A DNA stretch of 64,000 nt from Sambucus nigra (lineage: Eukaryota > Streptophyta > Magnoliopsida > Dipsacales > Adoxaceae). Of this stretch, positions 1-11,793 are shown piece by piece. Each line of letters begins with the position of its first letter. Position 1 is the stretch's first letter. The position numbers were made by a program, and so were the translations under genes. The stretch spans positions 536,841,372-536,905,371 of the forward strand of contig OX422211.1 in the NCBI GenBank assembly GCA_949130495.1. The letters run 5' to 3'. The notes under the pieces are model-generated. The model had not been told where the DNA came from, ran no database searches, and was given only the letters and a program-made list of their open reading frames with translations.

Positions 1-213
1 AAAAATATGACTTAGGCAAATTTATAGGACTTGGGTTAATTTGGTTTAAGTGAAATTCAAATAGTGTATGGGTATTTATCCTATTTCACTTTATGTTTAA
101 TTATAATTTGAAGTAAATTAAAATTTGTTTATTGTACTGAACCATCAATTTTACGCTTCCGCATCTTTATCAGGGAATTAATGTTTTAAAATCGGGGGTC
201 TATTATTCCAACA
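1..213 (+). repeat. 3' end of an LTR (subfamily 1, copia-type non-autonomous element)
   Basis: This is the tail of a long terminal repeat whose start lies left of the window. It ends in CA (TATTCCAACA) and is followed at once by a tRNA-Met primer site. The same sequence recurs at 24085-24315, and a diverged version sits at about 5765-5988. The strand follows from the primer site lying on its right. Confidence 0.8.
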
Positions 214-215
214 AT

Positions 216-233
216 TGGTATCAGAGCCAAAGC
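216..233 (+). other. Primer binding site, initiator tRNA-Met type
   Basis: TGGTATCAGAGCC lies 2 bp after the LTR end. This is the standard plant retrotransposon primer site complementary to the 3' end of initiator tRNA-Met. It fixes the element as plus-strand and position 213 as the LTR boundary. Confidence 0.85.
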
Positions 234-301
234 GATAAATTATTTTGTTAAAGATCCTTTAAATAATTTTTGGCTAAAATGGATTTTTTCCCATTCTCAA
301 A

Positions 302-1810
302 ATGAATGAAAAAGAAACTTTTGATGAATTTTATGCTAGACTTTCAGACATTGTTAATTCATCTTTTAACATGGGAGAGAAAATACCCGACAACCGAGTT
401 GTAAAGAAAATTTTAAGGCCCCTTCCCGATAGATTTATCCCAAAACTGACTGTTTTAAATTCTTTACCAACTTTAGCCTCTACAAAATTAGAAGAGCTTG
501 TAGGTGATTTACAAACCTATGAACTAGACATGTTTCTCTTTAAAACTGAAAAGAAAATTGAAAAGGGCGTTGCTTTAAAAGCACGAAAATAGGTCAAACA
601 AGTAGTAGAGTGCGAGAGTGATAGTGGCTCGGAAGACATGGCCTTGTTTGCTCGAAAATTTAGAAAATTTCTTAAATTTAACAAGGATAAATTTAAAAAT
701 GATTTTAAGAAATTTGAAACTTCTAAGTATGATAAAGCCGAAAGGATCCCTAAATCTTATAACGAAACTTTAAATAGGGACGAGTACAATAGGTGTTTTG
801 GTTGTGAAGGTTATGGCCATAAGGCTTCTGAATGCCCCACTAAACTAAGGAGAGAGGGTAAGCGACCCATTTCATATAATGCGACCCTTAGTGATAGTGA
901 TAAGGAAGAGGGACCCGATTCCCCCACAAAGCCCAACTTTGTGGCTTTTATGTCTTGTCATGTGAGCTCCGATAATGAATCTTCCCATTAAGATATTCAA
1001 ACTCATGACATTTCCTTGGTCAAAGTTTACGAATCCCCTGTTTTTTATGGTAGTGAGAATGAACAAGAGAGAGAGAGTGAAAATGATGGGGTTGATGTGA
1101 GTGAGCTTCAAGTTGCTTTTCAAGAATTATATGAAGAATCAATTAAAAAGAGCTAATTTGAAGTTAGAATCTTGGTTGAAAGAGTGTGTCAAGGTCATTG
1201 ATGAGAGTGCGTTAGTGGAAGACCTTAGGACACGAGAGAGATCTCTTCGAGAGAAGCTAGAACATGTAGAAGGCGAGAGAGATAGCCTTAGAGGTTTAAT
1301 GGAATCCTTGAAAAAAGAGCTTCTCGAGTTCGAAGAGAGAAATGTTTTATTAGAGTCTAACATCCTAGAATTAGAAAATAAATTAAAAGACTCTAGTAAT
1401 GTCAAATTTGATTTGGAGTGTCGTTTGGAAAAATTAGATAAAATATTAGGAACGGTCCAAATTAAAAATAACACTTGTGGTTTAGGTTTCAATACTAGTA
1501 ATGAATCTATTTATAAAGCCAAAAATAATGTTTTAGGAGAATCTACTAGGAAAGCCTTTAGAGATTATTCCTTAGGTACCAAATTTTGACGTAATTTTAC
1601 TTGTACACATTGTGGTCGAAAATGTCATCTTAGGAAATTTTGTTCTGATCTTAAATGAATTCCTAGAAAATCCCAACGTAAAGCAACCAAGTTAGTTAAA
1701 ATTCCTAAACCCCAAGATATTCGTTCTTCATTAATTTGGGTTAGGAAATCCGACTTGGTTGCCTTGCAAAATATGACGTTTGATTCTCATTTACTTTCAC
1801 ATGCTTCCTT
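302..1810 (+). pseudogene. Broken gag of a copia-type element (UBN2 domain, zinc knuckle, coiled coil)
   Basis: The gag protein would form the retrotransposon particle. The first part (302-592) resembles the UBN2/copia gag fold. It is followed by a CCHC knuckle, CFGCEGYGHKASEC, near 794-835. A long Glu/Lys/Leu-rich coiled coil follows (1101-1480), then a second knuckle-like CTHCGRKCHLRKFC near 1600-1640 and an IWVRKSD motif of the kind seen in plant copia polyproteins. The reading frame has a TAG at 590-592, a TAA at 989-991, a shift near 1150 and a TGA at 1587-1589, so it cannot make one protein. No protease, integrase or reverse transcriptase follows before the next LTR. The element therefore depended on enzymes from elsewhere. 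The SIRE/Maximus-like assignment is inference. Confidence 0.75.
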
Positions 1811-3614
1811 CCGTGTTAAATCTAAAGGATGAATGTGTTAGTGTTTGCATATTTTAGCACTGTACTTCATGATATATCATTATGCTAATTGTATGCTTGT
1901 TTAATCATTTTCTAGTCATTGCTTCATCACATATCTCGTGCTAGAATAATGAGTTTTGTTTATCTTTTGTATTGTATTTCTTTCATTTTTGTTTGCATTA
2001 ATTGAAAAATACAAAAAGATTGTTGTTTATCATTTTTGTTTCATTTAAGCTTAATGAAAAATACAAATCATTTTTGTTTGTCTTTTGAGTAAATATTTTT
2101 TTTGGTTAAAAATTTCAAAAAATCTAAAAGATTTTTATTTTGTGTGTAGTTTAGTTTGACACATTTTATGTGACATATACTTGTGTTTGAATTCCATCTT
2201 TTACGCTCCCATGTGGCTAAAACTTTTGGTTTAGATTATCAATCCTTAAAATGTTCTTTACCATATTTTTATGGAGTAGTTGGATTTTGTATTGATTAAA
2301 TGGATTCTATTTTTATATGCCTCTATTCACACATGCACGAGCTCATTTAAAATTTTAACTTCATATGAATATTTGAGATTTGTGAGGTGTTCTCCTACCA
2401 ATCTTGTCATCTACATATTTGTGATCTAGGAGGACTAGTGCATGTCAAAATCCGTTGCACGTGAGATTTGTGAGAAATAAAAAATTATAAATGTGCACGG
2501 GGAAGGGCTCCGAAAGGATTTATTATCCTTTGCGATAGTAAGCCACAGTTTGAATAAAAGAAATACGTGGTCCAAAGGCCTAAAAATAGAATATGGCATT
2601 AAAAAGAAAAATAATTTCCAAGGCCTGTGTTTATTTGATATATTCATTCAAAAGAATAGGAATATATATGCTTAATGAGGGAGAATGTATGGTATATCAA
2701 CGGTTTGCACAATGTCCGTTTATCCTAGTCGTCTTTATTGTCATGACTCTATTTGGTTTGTAGAATCATCAAAACTCTAGGCTTGTATGCATTGTGTACG
2801 TTTGTTCATTGAGTTCAATCTTTATTGTCACATGTGGTTATATTCAAATGTGATAAAGTTTGCAATCAAATGAGAACTCCGTGAACATATTTTAAGTGTT
2901 TGGGTCTAAATTTAATTGTTACTAGTTCATACCCCTCCACTTTCGTTTCCATATGACACATTTTTGCCATACGAGTGTGCTAAACTTAATGTATTTTGTG
3001 TCATTTCTGAGTTTATATCTATATATATGTGCGTGTGCATCATTGATATATTTATAGTATATATATATATATATATATGATATTTTGTTTTGTCTTTGCC
3101 TTGATTTCTAGTCCATCTATGCTTATACTTCATTATTGATATCTATCTTGGATTAGTTATGCTTTTGTTGCTCATATGGTTTAATGTCTTATCACTCTAA
3201 GCATCAACGTGTTTATTAGTTTTATCCTTTGTCTATTCCTGAACAAAAAGGGGGACAATGATAGGGGAGAAATGGAAATGGTATCTATTCCTATTATTTA
3301 TCGTAACTTAGTTTGAGAGAGATTTATGTTAGGGGGAGACGTCTTTCTGAGTAGGTCTATGTTTTGATAAAGGGGAGAATTAATTTTGGGGGAGTATTTA
3401 TTTTAATTGCTTTAAATACTTTGATATTCCCTATGCATTTGATAGTTTGCTTAAGTGTGCAGGAATACTTCTAAAGCGGTAACTTTCATTGGCAAAGTGT
3501 TTGATCCTTGGGTTTGAGTCAAGTTTGGGTGGGATGTTTTGAGTCTAGTAGAACTTGACGGCCCTTTAGGATTTTTGTTTGGTTTTTGTCCCGGAATAGC
3601 CAAAGGGAGAGATT
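1811..3614 (+). other. Non-coding internal region of element 1, with polypurine tract
   Basis: No credible gene is present. The sequence is AT-rich and runs parallel to 6935-8920 of the second element (for example the shared ACGCTCCCATGTGGCTA and GGAGGACTAGTGCATGTC words), showing both belong to one family. An (AT)n tract lies at 3058-3078. Several G-rich purine runs occur at 3245-3400. The final one, CAAAGGGAGAGATT (3601-3614), directly precedes the LTR start and is the likely polypurine tract. Confidence 0.65.
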
Positions 3615-5988
3615 TGTAAAGACACAATTCTCCAATTGAGTCTTAATGTAGTTTTGGCTCAATTTCGGAAAAAAACGTGTATATCATAGGATAGTGTTCA
3701 AGTGTACCTTTCAAGCCTATGATGTGTTTAGTTGAAGACGTAGCGGCAAAAAGTATAAAGCTTCATCAAATGTCGAGTTTATGTGCCTCATTTTTACGTC
3801 ATCAACAGTGGTTCCATGCTCCCAAGGTATGAACGCATTTTGTATATATATAGGAGCTTAGAACAAGTTTATTGGGTGTTAGGTTTTAAAACTGTGTTTT
3901 GTTTTCAGAAAGATTTCTATTAAAACTTTAAAATAAAGTATATAAAGTTTCTGGGCAAAAATAAAAAATTTCAAACTTTTTGGAAGTTCGTTAGAAGTGT
4001 CGTTCGAACGAGATTGTCGTTCGAACCACATTGTCATTCGAACGAGTTTGCCAACGAGCTTCCCCATTGGACACTGGAACTTCGTTTGAAATGTGGTTCG
4101 AACGAGATGCCTGTTCGAACGAGATTTCCAATGAGTTTCTAACGAGTTCACACTGGAACTTGGTTAGAAGCCTCGTTCGAACGAGACTTCGTTCGAACGA
4201 AAATGTCGTTCGAACGAGATGTCAGGCGGGAAAACTTTTTGGTAGTTTTTAGTAGTTTTTACCCATGTTCTCCACTTCCTTTCCCACTATCTTTTCACAG
4301 TATAACTATGTGCGGGAATCATTTTTGAAAATCAATATTTTTCGTACCGTACTAACTCCTAGAGAGTGTTTTGAGAGCAAAATTATAAAGAGAAAAAGAT
4401 TAAGTTTTGAGTGATAATTTTCAAAGTAAAATTCATCTACCACTATAGTTTTCACCCATAGTTTTGTTTATCCAAGTTCACATATATATACATCTTGCTT
4501 GGAGTTTGGCACCGAGTTTTTTCTCTGCACCGAATTGAAGAGAAGTTTTGGTTTTCTTTTAAATCCCACAAAGAAGAAGACATTTTGCTGTGACATTACC
4601 CACTTGGAGAAAGGCTCTTTGTTTGGGTGACGGTGACCATATAAAGTCCGATCGGTGGGTTTCGAGACCGTGGTGGATCTCCGTGGTTATCCCCTAGGCA
4701 GGCCCCCGATTTTAAAACTTTAAAATAAAGTATATAAAGTTTCTGGGCAAAAATAAAATTTTTCAAACTTTCTGGAAGTTCGTTCGAAGTGTCGTTCGAA
4801 CGAGATTGTCGTTCGAACCACATTGTCATTCGATCGAGTTTGCCAACGAGCTTCCCCATTGGACACTGGAACTTCGTTCGAAATGTCGTTCGAATGAGAT
4901 GCATGTTCGAATGAGATTTCCAACGAGTTTCTAACGAGTTCACACTGTAACTTCGTTAGAAGCAAACGAGATGTCAGGCGGGAAAATTTTTTGGCAGTTT
5001 TTAGCAGTTTTACCCCACTAACTTTTTGCTGAATATCTATGTGCGGGAACAACTTTTACCAATTTATCTTTTTCATATCCTCCTAACTCCTAGTGAGTGT
5101 TTTGAGAGCAAAATCATAAAGAGAAAAATATCAAGTTTTGAGTGATAATTTACAAAGACAAACTCATCTACCACTCTAGTTTTCACCCATTGTTTTATTT
5201 ATCCAAGTTCATATATATACATCTTGCTTGGAGTTTGGCACCGGGTTTATCTCTACACCGAATTGAAGAAAATGTTTGGGCTTTCTTCTACATCCCTAAA
5301 AGAAGAAGAAGTTTAGCTGCAGCTTTCTCACATGGTAAAAGGCACCATGTGTGGTTGACGGTGTACCTATTGTCCGATCGGTGAGTCCGAGATCGTGGTG
5401 GAGCTCCATGGTTATCCGCTAGGAAGAGGTGGTTACCAGAAGACGCTTCAAGGCTTGAGAGGGTTCGAGTTGAGGAAGTAAGCCATTTGTCTTGTAAATG
5501 TAAATTCCGTACTTAGTGGATTTGAGGCTAGGTTCGTTCGAGGTTTTTTTTCCCGTTGTGGGTTTTTCCTCGTGCATCGCGGCGTAGTGTGATTGATTTA
5601 CTTTTATCTTGCATAATAACTTAGAACGCATGCTTAGGATAATTCAAGATAAAATTGGTTTTAATTGTCACACTTAATTTAATTTGGTGCTAATTAAATT
5701 TGGGCAATTTTTATTTAATTCAAGTCTATTATTAAAACTAGTTTGGCCTAATTTGGAAATATTGATAAATATGACTTAGGCAAATTCTAGGATTTGGATT
5801 AATTAATTATGTTTAAGTGAAAATATTTTAATGAATTAATCTAATTTCACTTGGTTTAATTTTAATTTGAAAAAGTAAATTAAAATTTATAATTTGTTTA
5901 ATTGAACCATCACCTAGTGCTTCCGCATCTATTTCACAAGGAAATTGATTTTAAAGTGACTTTAAAATTGGGGGTTTACACACTTTCA
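3615..5988 (+). repeat. Rearranged LTR with an internal duplication of about 0.8 kb
   Basis: It starts TGTAAAGACAC after the polypurine tract and ends ACACTTTCA before a tRNA-Met primer site. The segment starting TTTTAAAACTTTAAAATAAAG at about 3890-3930 is repeated from about 4711. The first half follows subfamily 1 (CCCATGTTCTCCACTTCC near 4262). The second half follows subfamily 2 (CTAACTTTTTGCTGAATATC near 5016). I read this as an LTR-LTR recombination product. Removing the duplicated part leaves about 1.6 kb, the length of the third LTR. Palindromic TTCGAA words cluster at 3990-4225 and 4780-4920. Confidence 0.75.
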
Positions 5989-5991
5989 AAT

Positions 5992-6009
5992 TGGTATCAG
6001 AGCCGGAGC
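5992..6009 (+). other. Primer binding site of element 2, tRNA-Met type
   Basis: TGGTATCAGAGCCGGAGC begins 3 bp after the LTR end at 5988. It marks the start of a second internal region on the plus strand. Confidence 0.85.
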
Positions 6010-6075
6010 GCTAATTTATCGTGTCAAAGATCCGTTTTTCTACTTTTATAATTTTTGTGCTCCTTGTATTTTTAG

Positions 6076-6932
6076 GTGGTTCAATTTGTTACTCATTCTC
6101 CTTTTTTTTTTTTGTATCTCTCAATGGGACGTTTTAATGAAAATTTGTCAATTTCTAATGATAATAAAGTTTTTGCTATTCGAGAGGAATTTAATGGGCT
6201 TAATATGTGTAATGAAAAATTAAGAGAATTAAATTTGATATTTGCACAAAGAATTAAATTTCTTGAAAATGAAAATTCTTGTTTTAAAGCTAAAATTGAA
6301 TTTTTGCAAACCTCACTATCTCAAAAAGATATTTTTCGTGAAAAGCTCATGGACATAAATTACAATTATAATATTTTAGAAATGTCCAAGAAAGAGAGTG
6401 ATAGTCAAGAAAAGACTCTTAGGGACAAGTTTGCTCACATTGAGGGGAAGCTTGATAACCTTCTAGGTGTAATTGAAAATTTAAAGAAGGAGTCCCGTAA
6501 ATTTGAGGAGTCTAATTTATTACTTGAGTCCGACATTTTAAAAATGAAAAATGACTTACAAGACTCGAGTAGTAGTTATGATTGTTCTAGATCATCTAGT
6601 TCAAATACTTTCGTTGCTAAAGATAAAACCATTATTTATTTTAGAGGGTCTACTTTATCCAAAGACTTTAGAAAAGGTCACACCTTAGGTAACATTTCTC
6701 GTGTTTTCACATGCTTGCATTGTGGTAGGAAAGGTCACCTTAGGTCATTTTTGTTTTGATCTTAAAAGAAGTCCTAGGAAGTCGATATCTAGGATTCCAT
6801 TAGTTTCCAAATCCCATCATTTTAAATATACATCTATATGGATTCGGAAATCATTTTTATACGCGCTAGAAATTAAATTTTTTTATTCTCATTTTCTTTC
6901 ACATGAAACCTCCCTTGCTAAATTCAAAGGTT
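6076..6932 (+). pseudogene. Truncated gag of element 2 (coiled coil and zinc knuckle only)
   Basis: An open stretch of 227 codons (6076-6759) encodes mainly a Lys/Glu/Leu-rich coiled coil (about residues 45-160), then a Ser-rich linker, then the start of a knuckle (CLHCGRKGHL). The reading frame is lost there and the remainder continues in another frame to 6932, ending with an IWIRKS motif that matches IWVRKS in element 1. The N-terminal UBN2 region and first knuckle present in element 1 are missing. No enzyme domains are present. The in-frame start at 6076 is arbitrary; a methionine at residue 17 (6124) is an equally good start. Confidence 0.65.
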
Positions 6933-6934
6933 GA

Positions 6935-8920
6935 ATGTGTTAGTTTTACTTGCATACTCTAGCTTTTTGTGCTTCATATTATATATCATTGCTAGGTGTA
7001 TGCATGTTTAATCATTTTCTAGTCTTTCCTCCATGCTTAATCACATGCTAGAATTATGATTTTTGTTTATATTTTGTAATATATTTCTTTTGTCTGCATT
7101 AAATGAAAAAATATAAAAAGATTTTGTTTATCATTTGTGTTTTTACCTTGTTAGTAATTTGAAATTAATAAAAAATACAAATGATTTTTGTTTGTCTTTT
7201 GAGTATATATTTTTATTTTTGGTTAAAAATGTCAAAAACTCAAATAGATTTTATTTAGTGTGTATTTTAGCTTGACACACTTTATGTGGCATATACTTGT
7301 GTTTGAATCTCATCTTTTACGCTCCCATGTGGCTAGAACTTTTGGTTTAGATTGTCAATCCTTATTATATTCTTTACCAAGCTTACATGGAGTAGTTGGA
7401 TTTTGTATTGTTTAAATGGATTCTATTTTTATATGCCTTTATTCACACATGTACGAGCTCTTTTGAAATTTAACTTCATATGTATATTTGAGCTTTGTGA
7501 GGTGTTCTCCTACCAATCCAGTCATCTACATATTTGTGACCTAGGAGGACTAGTGCATGTCAAAATCCGTTGCACGTGAGATTTCTGAGAAATAAAAAAA
7601 ATGATAAATAAATGTGCATGGGAAGGGCTCTGAAAGGATTTATTATCCTTTGGGATTGTAAGCCACCGTTTGAATGGACCTAAAAGAAATACGTGGTCCA
7701 AAGGCCTAAAAAAAGAAAAATGGCATTAAAAAGAAAAATCATTGCCAAGGCTTATGTTTAATTGATATATTCATTCAAAATATATATGCTTATTGAAGCA
7801 GATTGGATGGTATATCAACGGTTTGCACAATGTTCGTTTATCCTAGCTGTACTTTCAATGTCATGACTATATTGGTTGGTAGAATCATCAACATGCTAGG
7901 CTTGTATGGATTGTGTATGTTTATTCATTGAGTTCAATCTATATTATCACATGAGGTTATATTTTAATGTGATGAAGTTTGCAATCAATTAAAAACTCCG
8001 TGAACATGTTTAAGTGATTGGGTCTAAATTTAATTGTTACTAGTTCACACCCCAACACTTCAGTTTCCATATGACACATTTTTGCCATACGAATGTGAAA
8101 ATCTTATCTTATTTTGTGTCATTTTGGTGTTTATATCTATATGTGTGTACTTATGTCTATCCTGTATCTATTGTGTATACATATATATGATATTTTGTTT
8201 ATGTCTTTACCATGTATAATTAATCCATTTATGCTTCAATTCATAATTGTCACCTTGTTTGTTGCATAGTTGGTTTGACATCACATGCTTAGAATCTTAT
8301 TTGTCTATTTGGTATCATTTATTTTCTCATCATAGTTGGTATTCATTTGTATGGATTAGTTATGATTTTGTTGCCTATGTGCTTTGATGTTCTCATCACA
8401 TTATTCACTAATGCATGTTTAGCTTGTTATCCAATTCTATATATCCCTTGTTTAGTTTAGAGGGTGTATATGCTTTTATTGGGGGAGAAAAGCTAATATT
8501 TTAATTCTTTAGCCTTTGTCTATTCCTGAACAAAAAGGGGGAGAATGATAGGGGAAGAAATGGTATCTAAACTTATTATCATTGTATCTTAGTTTGGGGG
8601 AGATTTATCTTAGGGGGAGATGTCTTTCTAAGTTGATCACTGTTGATACAGGGAGAGAATTAATTTAGGGGGAGTACTTACTTTACTTGCATTAAATATT
8701 TTGATATTCCCTATGCTTGTAATGTGTTTGCTTAAGTGTGTAGGAATTATATTAAAAGTGACAACTTTCACCGATAAAGATTGTGATTATTTGGATTATT
8801 TGTTTGAGTCAAGCATTATAATTTTATTTCGGGTGGGACTTTTTATTAGTCTAATAGAGCTTGACGGCCCTTTAGGATTTTTGTTTGGTTTTTGTCCCGG
8901 AATAGCCAAAGGGGGAGATT
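6935..8920 (+). other. Non-coding internal region of element 2, with polypurine tract
   Basis: This is an AT-rich region without a gene, collinear with 1811-3614. Purine runs occur at 8530-8670. The tract AAAGGGGGAGATT (8908-8920) abuts the next LTR and is the polypurine primer site for plus-strand synthesis. Confidence 0.65.
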
Positions 8921-10323
8921 TGTAAGGACACAATTCTCCAATTGATTCTTAATGTAGTTTTGGTTCAATTCCGGACAAAAATGTTTATGTCATAGGATAG
9001 TGTTCAAGTGTACCTTTCAAGCCTATGATGTGTTTAGTTGAAGACGTGGCGATAAAGAGTATAGCTTCATCAAATGCCGAGTTTATGTGCCTCGTTTCTA
9101 CGTCATCAACAGTGGTTCCATGCTCCCAAGGTACGAATGCATTATATATATATATATATATATATATAGGAGCTTGGAATAAGTTTATTAGGTGTTAGGT
9201 TTTAAAACTGTGTTTTGTTTTCAGAAAAATTTCTATTAAAACTTTAAAATAAAGTATATAAAGTTTCTGGGCAAAAATAAAAAATTTTAAACTTTCTGGA
9301 AGTTCGTTCGAACGAGATTGTTGTTCGAACCACATTGTCGTTCGAACGAGTTTTCCAACGAGCTTCCCCATTGGACACTGGAACTTCGTTCGAAATATCG
9401 TTCGAACGAGATGCCTGTTCGAACGAGATTTCCAACGAGCTTCTAATGAGTTCACACTGGAACTTGGTTAGAAGCCTCGTTCGAACGAGACTTCGTTCGA
9501 ACGAAAATGTCGTTCGAACGAGATGTCAGGCGGGAAAACTTTTTGGCAGTTTTTAGCAGTTTTACCACACTAACTTTTTGCTGAATATCTATGCGCGGGA
9601 ACAACTTTTTCCAATTTATCTTCTTCATATCCTCCTAACTCCTAGAGAGTGTTTTGAGAGCAAAATCATAAACAGAAAAAGATCAAGTTTTGAGTGATAA
9701 TTTTCAAAGACAAATTCATCTACCACTCTAGTTTTCACCCATTATTTTATTTATCCAAGTTCATATATATACATCTTTCTTGGAGTTTGGCACCGGGTTT
9801 AACTCTACACTGAATTGAAGAGATTGTTTGGGTTTTCTTCTACATCCCTAAAAGAAGAAAAAGTTTAGCTGCGGCTTTCTCACATAGTAAAAGGCACCAT
9901 GTGTGGTTGACGGTGTACCTATTGTCCGATCGATGAGTCCGAGATCGCGGTGGAGCTCCTTGGTTATCCGCTAGGTAGAGGTGGTTACAAAAAGACACAT
10001 CAAGGCTTGAGAGGGTTCGAGTTAAGGAAGTAAGTCATCTGTCTTGTAAATGTAAATTCCGTACTTAGTGGATTTGAGGCAAGGACCGTCCGAGGTTTTT
10101 TTCCTGTTGTGGGTTTTTCCTCGTACATCGCGGCGTAGTGTGACTGATTTACTTTTATCTTGCATAATAACTTAGAACGCATGCTTAGGATAATTCAAGA
10201 TAAAATTGGTTTTAATTGTCACACTTAATTTAATGTGGTGCTAATTAAATTTGGGTAATGTTTATTTAATTCAAGTCTATTATTAAAACTGGTTTGACCT
10301 AATTTGGAAATATTGATAAATAT
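8921..10323 (+). repeat. 3' LTR of element 2, left part (interrupted by the gypsy insertion)
   Basis: It begins TGTAAGGACAC right after the polypurine tract. It carries the TTCGAACGA cluster at 9300-9520 and an (AT)n run at 9143-9170. It stops at 10323 where the Tat element enters, and resumes at 23037. The two parts together make an LTR of about 1,620 bp. Confidence 0.85.
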
Positions 10324-11180
10324 TGATGATGCTGTGATTTAGCATCACCGGAAAAGTGATAATGGGCTCAAACAGTTATAACCATGGCAGTCATAGAGAT
10401 GCATAAGGGTATGAACATGTGTATGTAGAAGGGGATGAGTATAAGAGGAAATAAGACAATGATGTATAGTGGTTCAGCCAATTAGGCCTACATCCACTGT
10501 GAGTGTGTGATCCTCTTAAGTATGGGCACTAATGGCCTTGGATACAATGCACATAAGCTCTTTCTCTCTCTACTGTGCACAAGCAGGGTTTTAGCTAGGG
10601 TTGCAATAATCTGATTCCCTGTAGGGTTGTAGGTGACAAGTATATATAGGTCTTGAGGGGTGTAGTGTACCCCCCAAGTAAGCATGGTGCATGTGAATGA
10701 TGATCTAACCAATCCCCTGTTGACACCTGTAGATGCCAAATGATGACATAATATTCCCTCACGTGAGGGTATGATTCTATTATAACGGTCTGCCATGTGT
10801 CATATGAGCCTGACGCGCACTGTTCCATGCGTCTCCCAAACCACGCGCCGTCATGATACCACCCTCGGCCTATGAGCCGAGGCCGAGGGCAAAGTTTCTT
10901 CCGGTAGGGAGTCTGGCTTGATTCTGGCCTCGTACTGTCGTACCCTCGTACTGTCGTCCGGAGCCTGGTGGAGGGTCGGCCCCTCGTAGGGTCGTCCGGA
11001 GCCTGGAGGAGGGTCGGCCCCTCGTAGGGTCGTCTAGAGCCTGGCGGAGGGTCGGCCCCTCGTATGGTCGTCTGGGCCTGGTGGTGGCCAGCTGGAGCCT
11101 GGTGAAGGGTCGGCCCCTCGTAGGGTCGTCCGTATTGGAGGTGACCCTTGTCCAGACCGAGGGTATAAACGGGTATATCA
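10324..11180 (-). repeat. 3' LTR of the Tat element (857 bp)
   Basis: In element orientation it runs TGATATACCC to CATCATCA, so it has TG/CA ends. It matches 22175-23031 with about 10 differences by eye, 9 of them transitions. Inside are four or so imperfect direct repeats of about 38 bp built on GGTCGGCCCCTCGTAGGGTCGTC (about 10930-11130). There is a small hairpin, CCTCGGC-CTATGA-GCCGAGG, near 10863-10885. The TATATATA at 10641-10648 is a plausible TATA box for the element's transcript. Confidence 0.93.
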
Positions 11181-11205
11181 ATCACCCCCCAGCCCTTAGC
11201 CATAG
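11181..11205 (-). other. Polypurine tract of the Tat element
   Basis: On the minus strand this reads GGCTAAGGGCTGGGGGGTGAT directly before the 3' LTR. The purine-rich run is in the expected place for plus-strand priming. Confidence 0.7.
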
Positions 11206-11793
11206 GTGTCATTGAGATGGCTGAGGGATAATGCTGAAATTCAGATGCGTGTACGATCAGTTAGGTGAGTGACACCTGGGCCGGTACTCAGTGTTGTTCC
11301 AGTTTCCAAGGCAGGGCGGCTGCCTAGTGCACTTGGGGCCTTGTGCCCTAATTATACCTTTCTTTGGTAAATGGGTCCACTCATTACCAAAGTACTTAAG
11401 AGATTTTCAAACTCTCTCTCTTCATCTTCTTCTTCTTCGCGCCCAAGATTATTCTCTCTCTAGAACCAGTTTCCACCGCCATTTTCAGCCTTCAAACCTT
11501 CAGGTCCTAGCAGCGTTCTTGCCCTTCTCCTCATCAGGTAACCTTTTTCTCCTCTTGCCTTCTTTTGTCTTCATTTCTGTCTATTTTTTAGGGTCGTAGG
11601 TCGTCTGGTTCTTAGAGTTCCCCCATAGCTTTTTCCGGTGTCTTCTCCGGTCACTGGTTCTTCGAACGTTCTTGACGAAAACCCTTGAGTTCTTTATTTA
11701 ATCCAAAGGTCAACCCTGGTCAATCTCCCAAGTGTTTGTGGTTAAATTAGCCAAGTCTAGTATAATTTCTTTAAGTGTAGGGTCTTCCCCTTA
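11184..11793 (+). promoter_or_regulatory. Probable promoter and leader of the antisense gene
   Basis: This stretch lies between the 3' LTR and the first ATG of the antisense gene. It contains an ATTATACC word near 11348. A CT-rich tract (CTCTCTCTTCATCTTCTTCTTC, about 11410-11435) resembles plant 5' leaders. No transcript start can be proved from sequence. A short leader intron is possible but not assigned. Confidence 0.35.

Noticed and set aside
216..233. tRNA gene
   Set aside because: Only the 3' complement of tRNA-Met is present as a primer site; there is no cloverleaf, A box or B box.
3990..4225. TTCGAA clusters as classic heat shock elements
   Set aside because: Heat shock elements need GAA/TTC units separated by two bases (TTCnnGAA). 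TTCGAA has no spacer, so the match is not proper.
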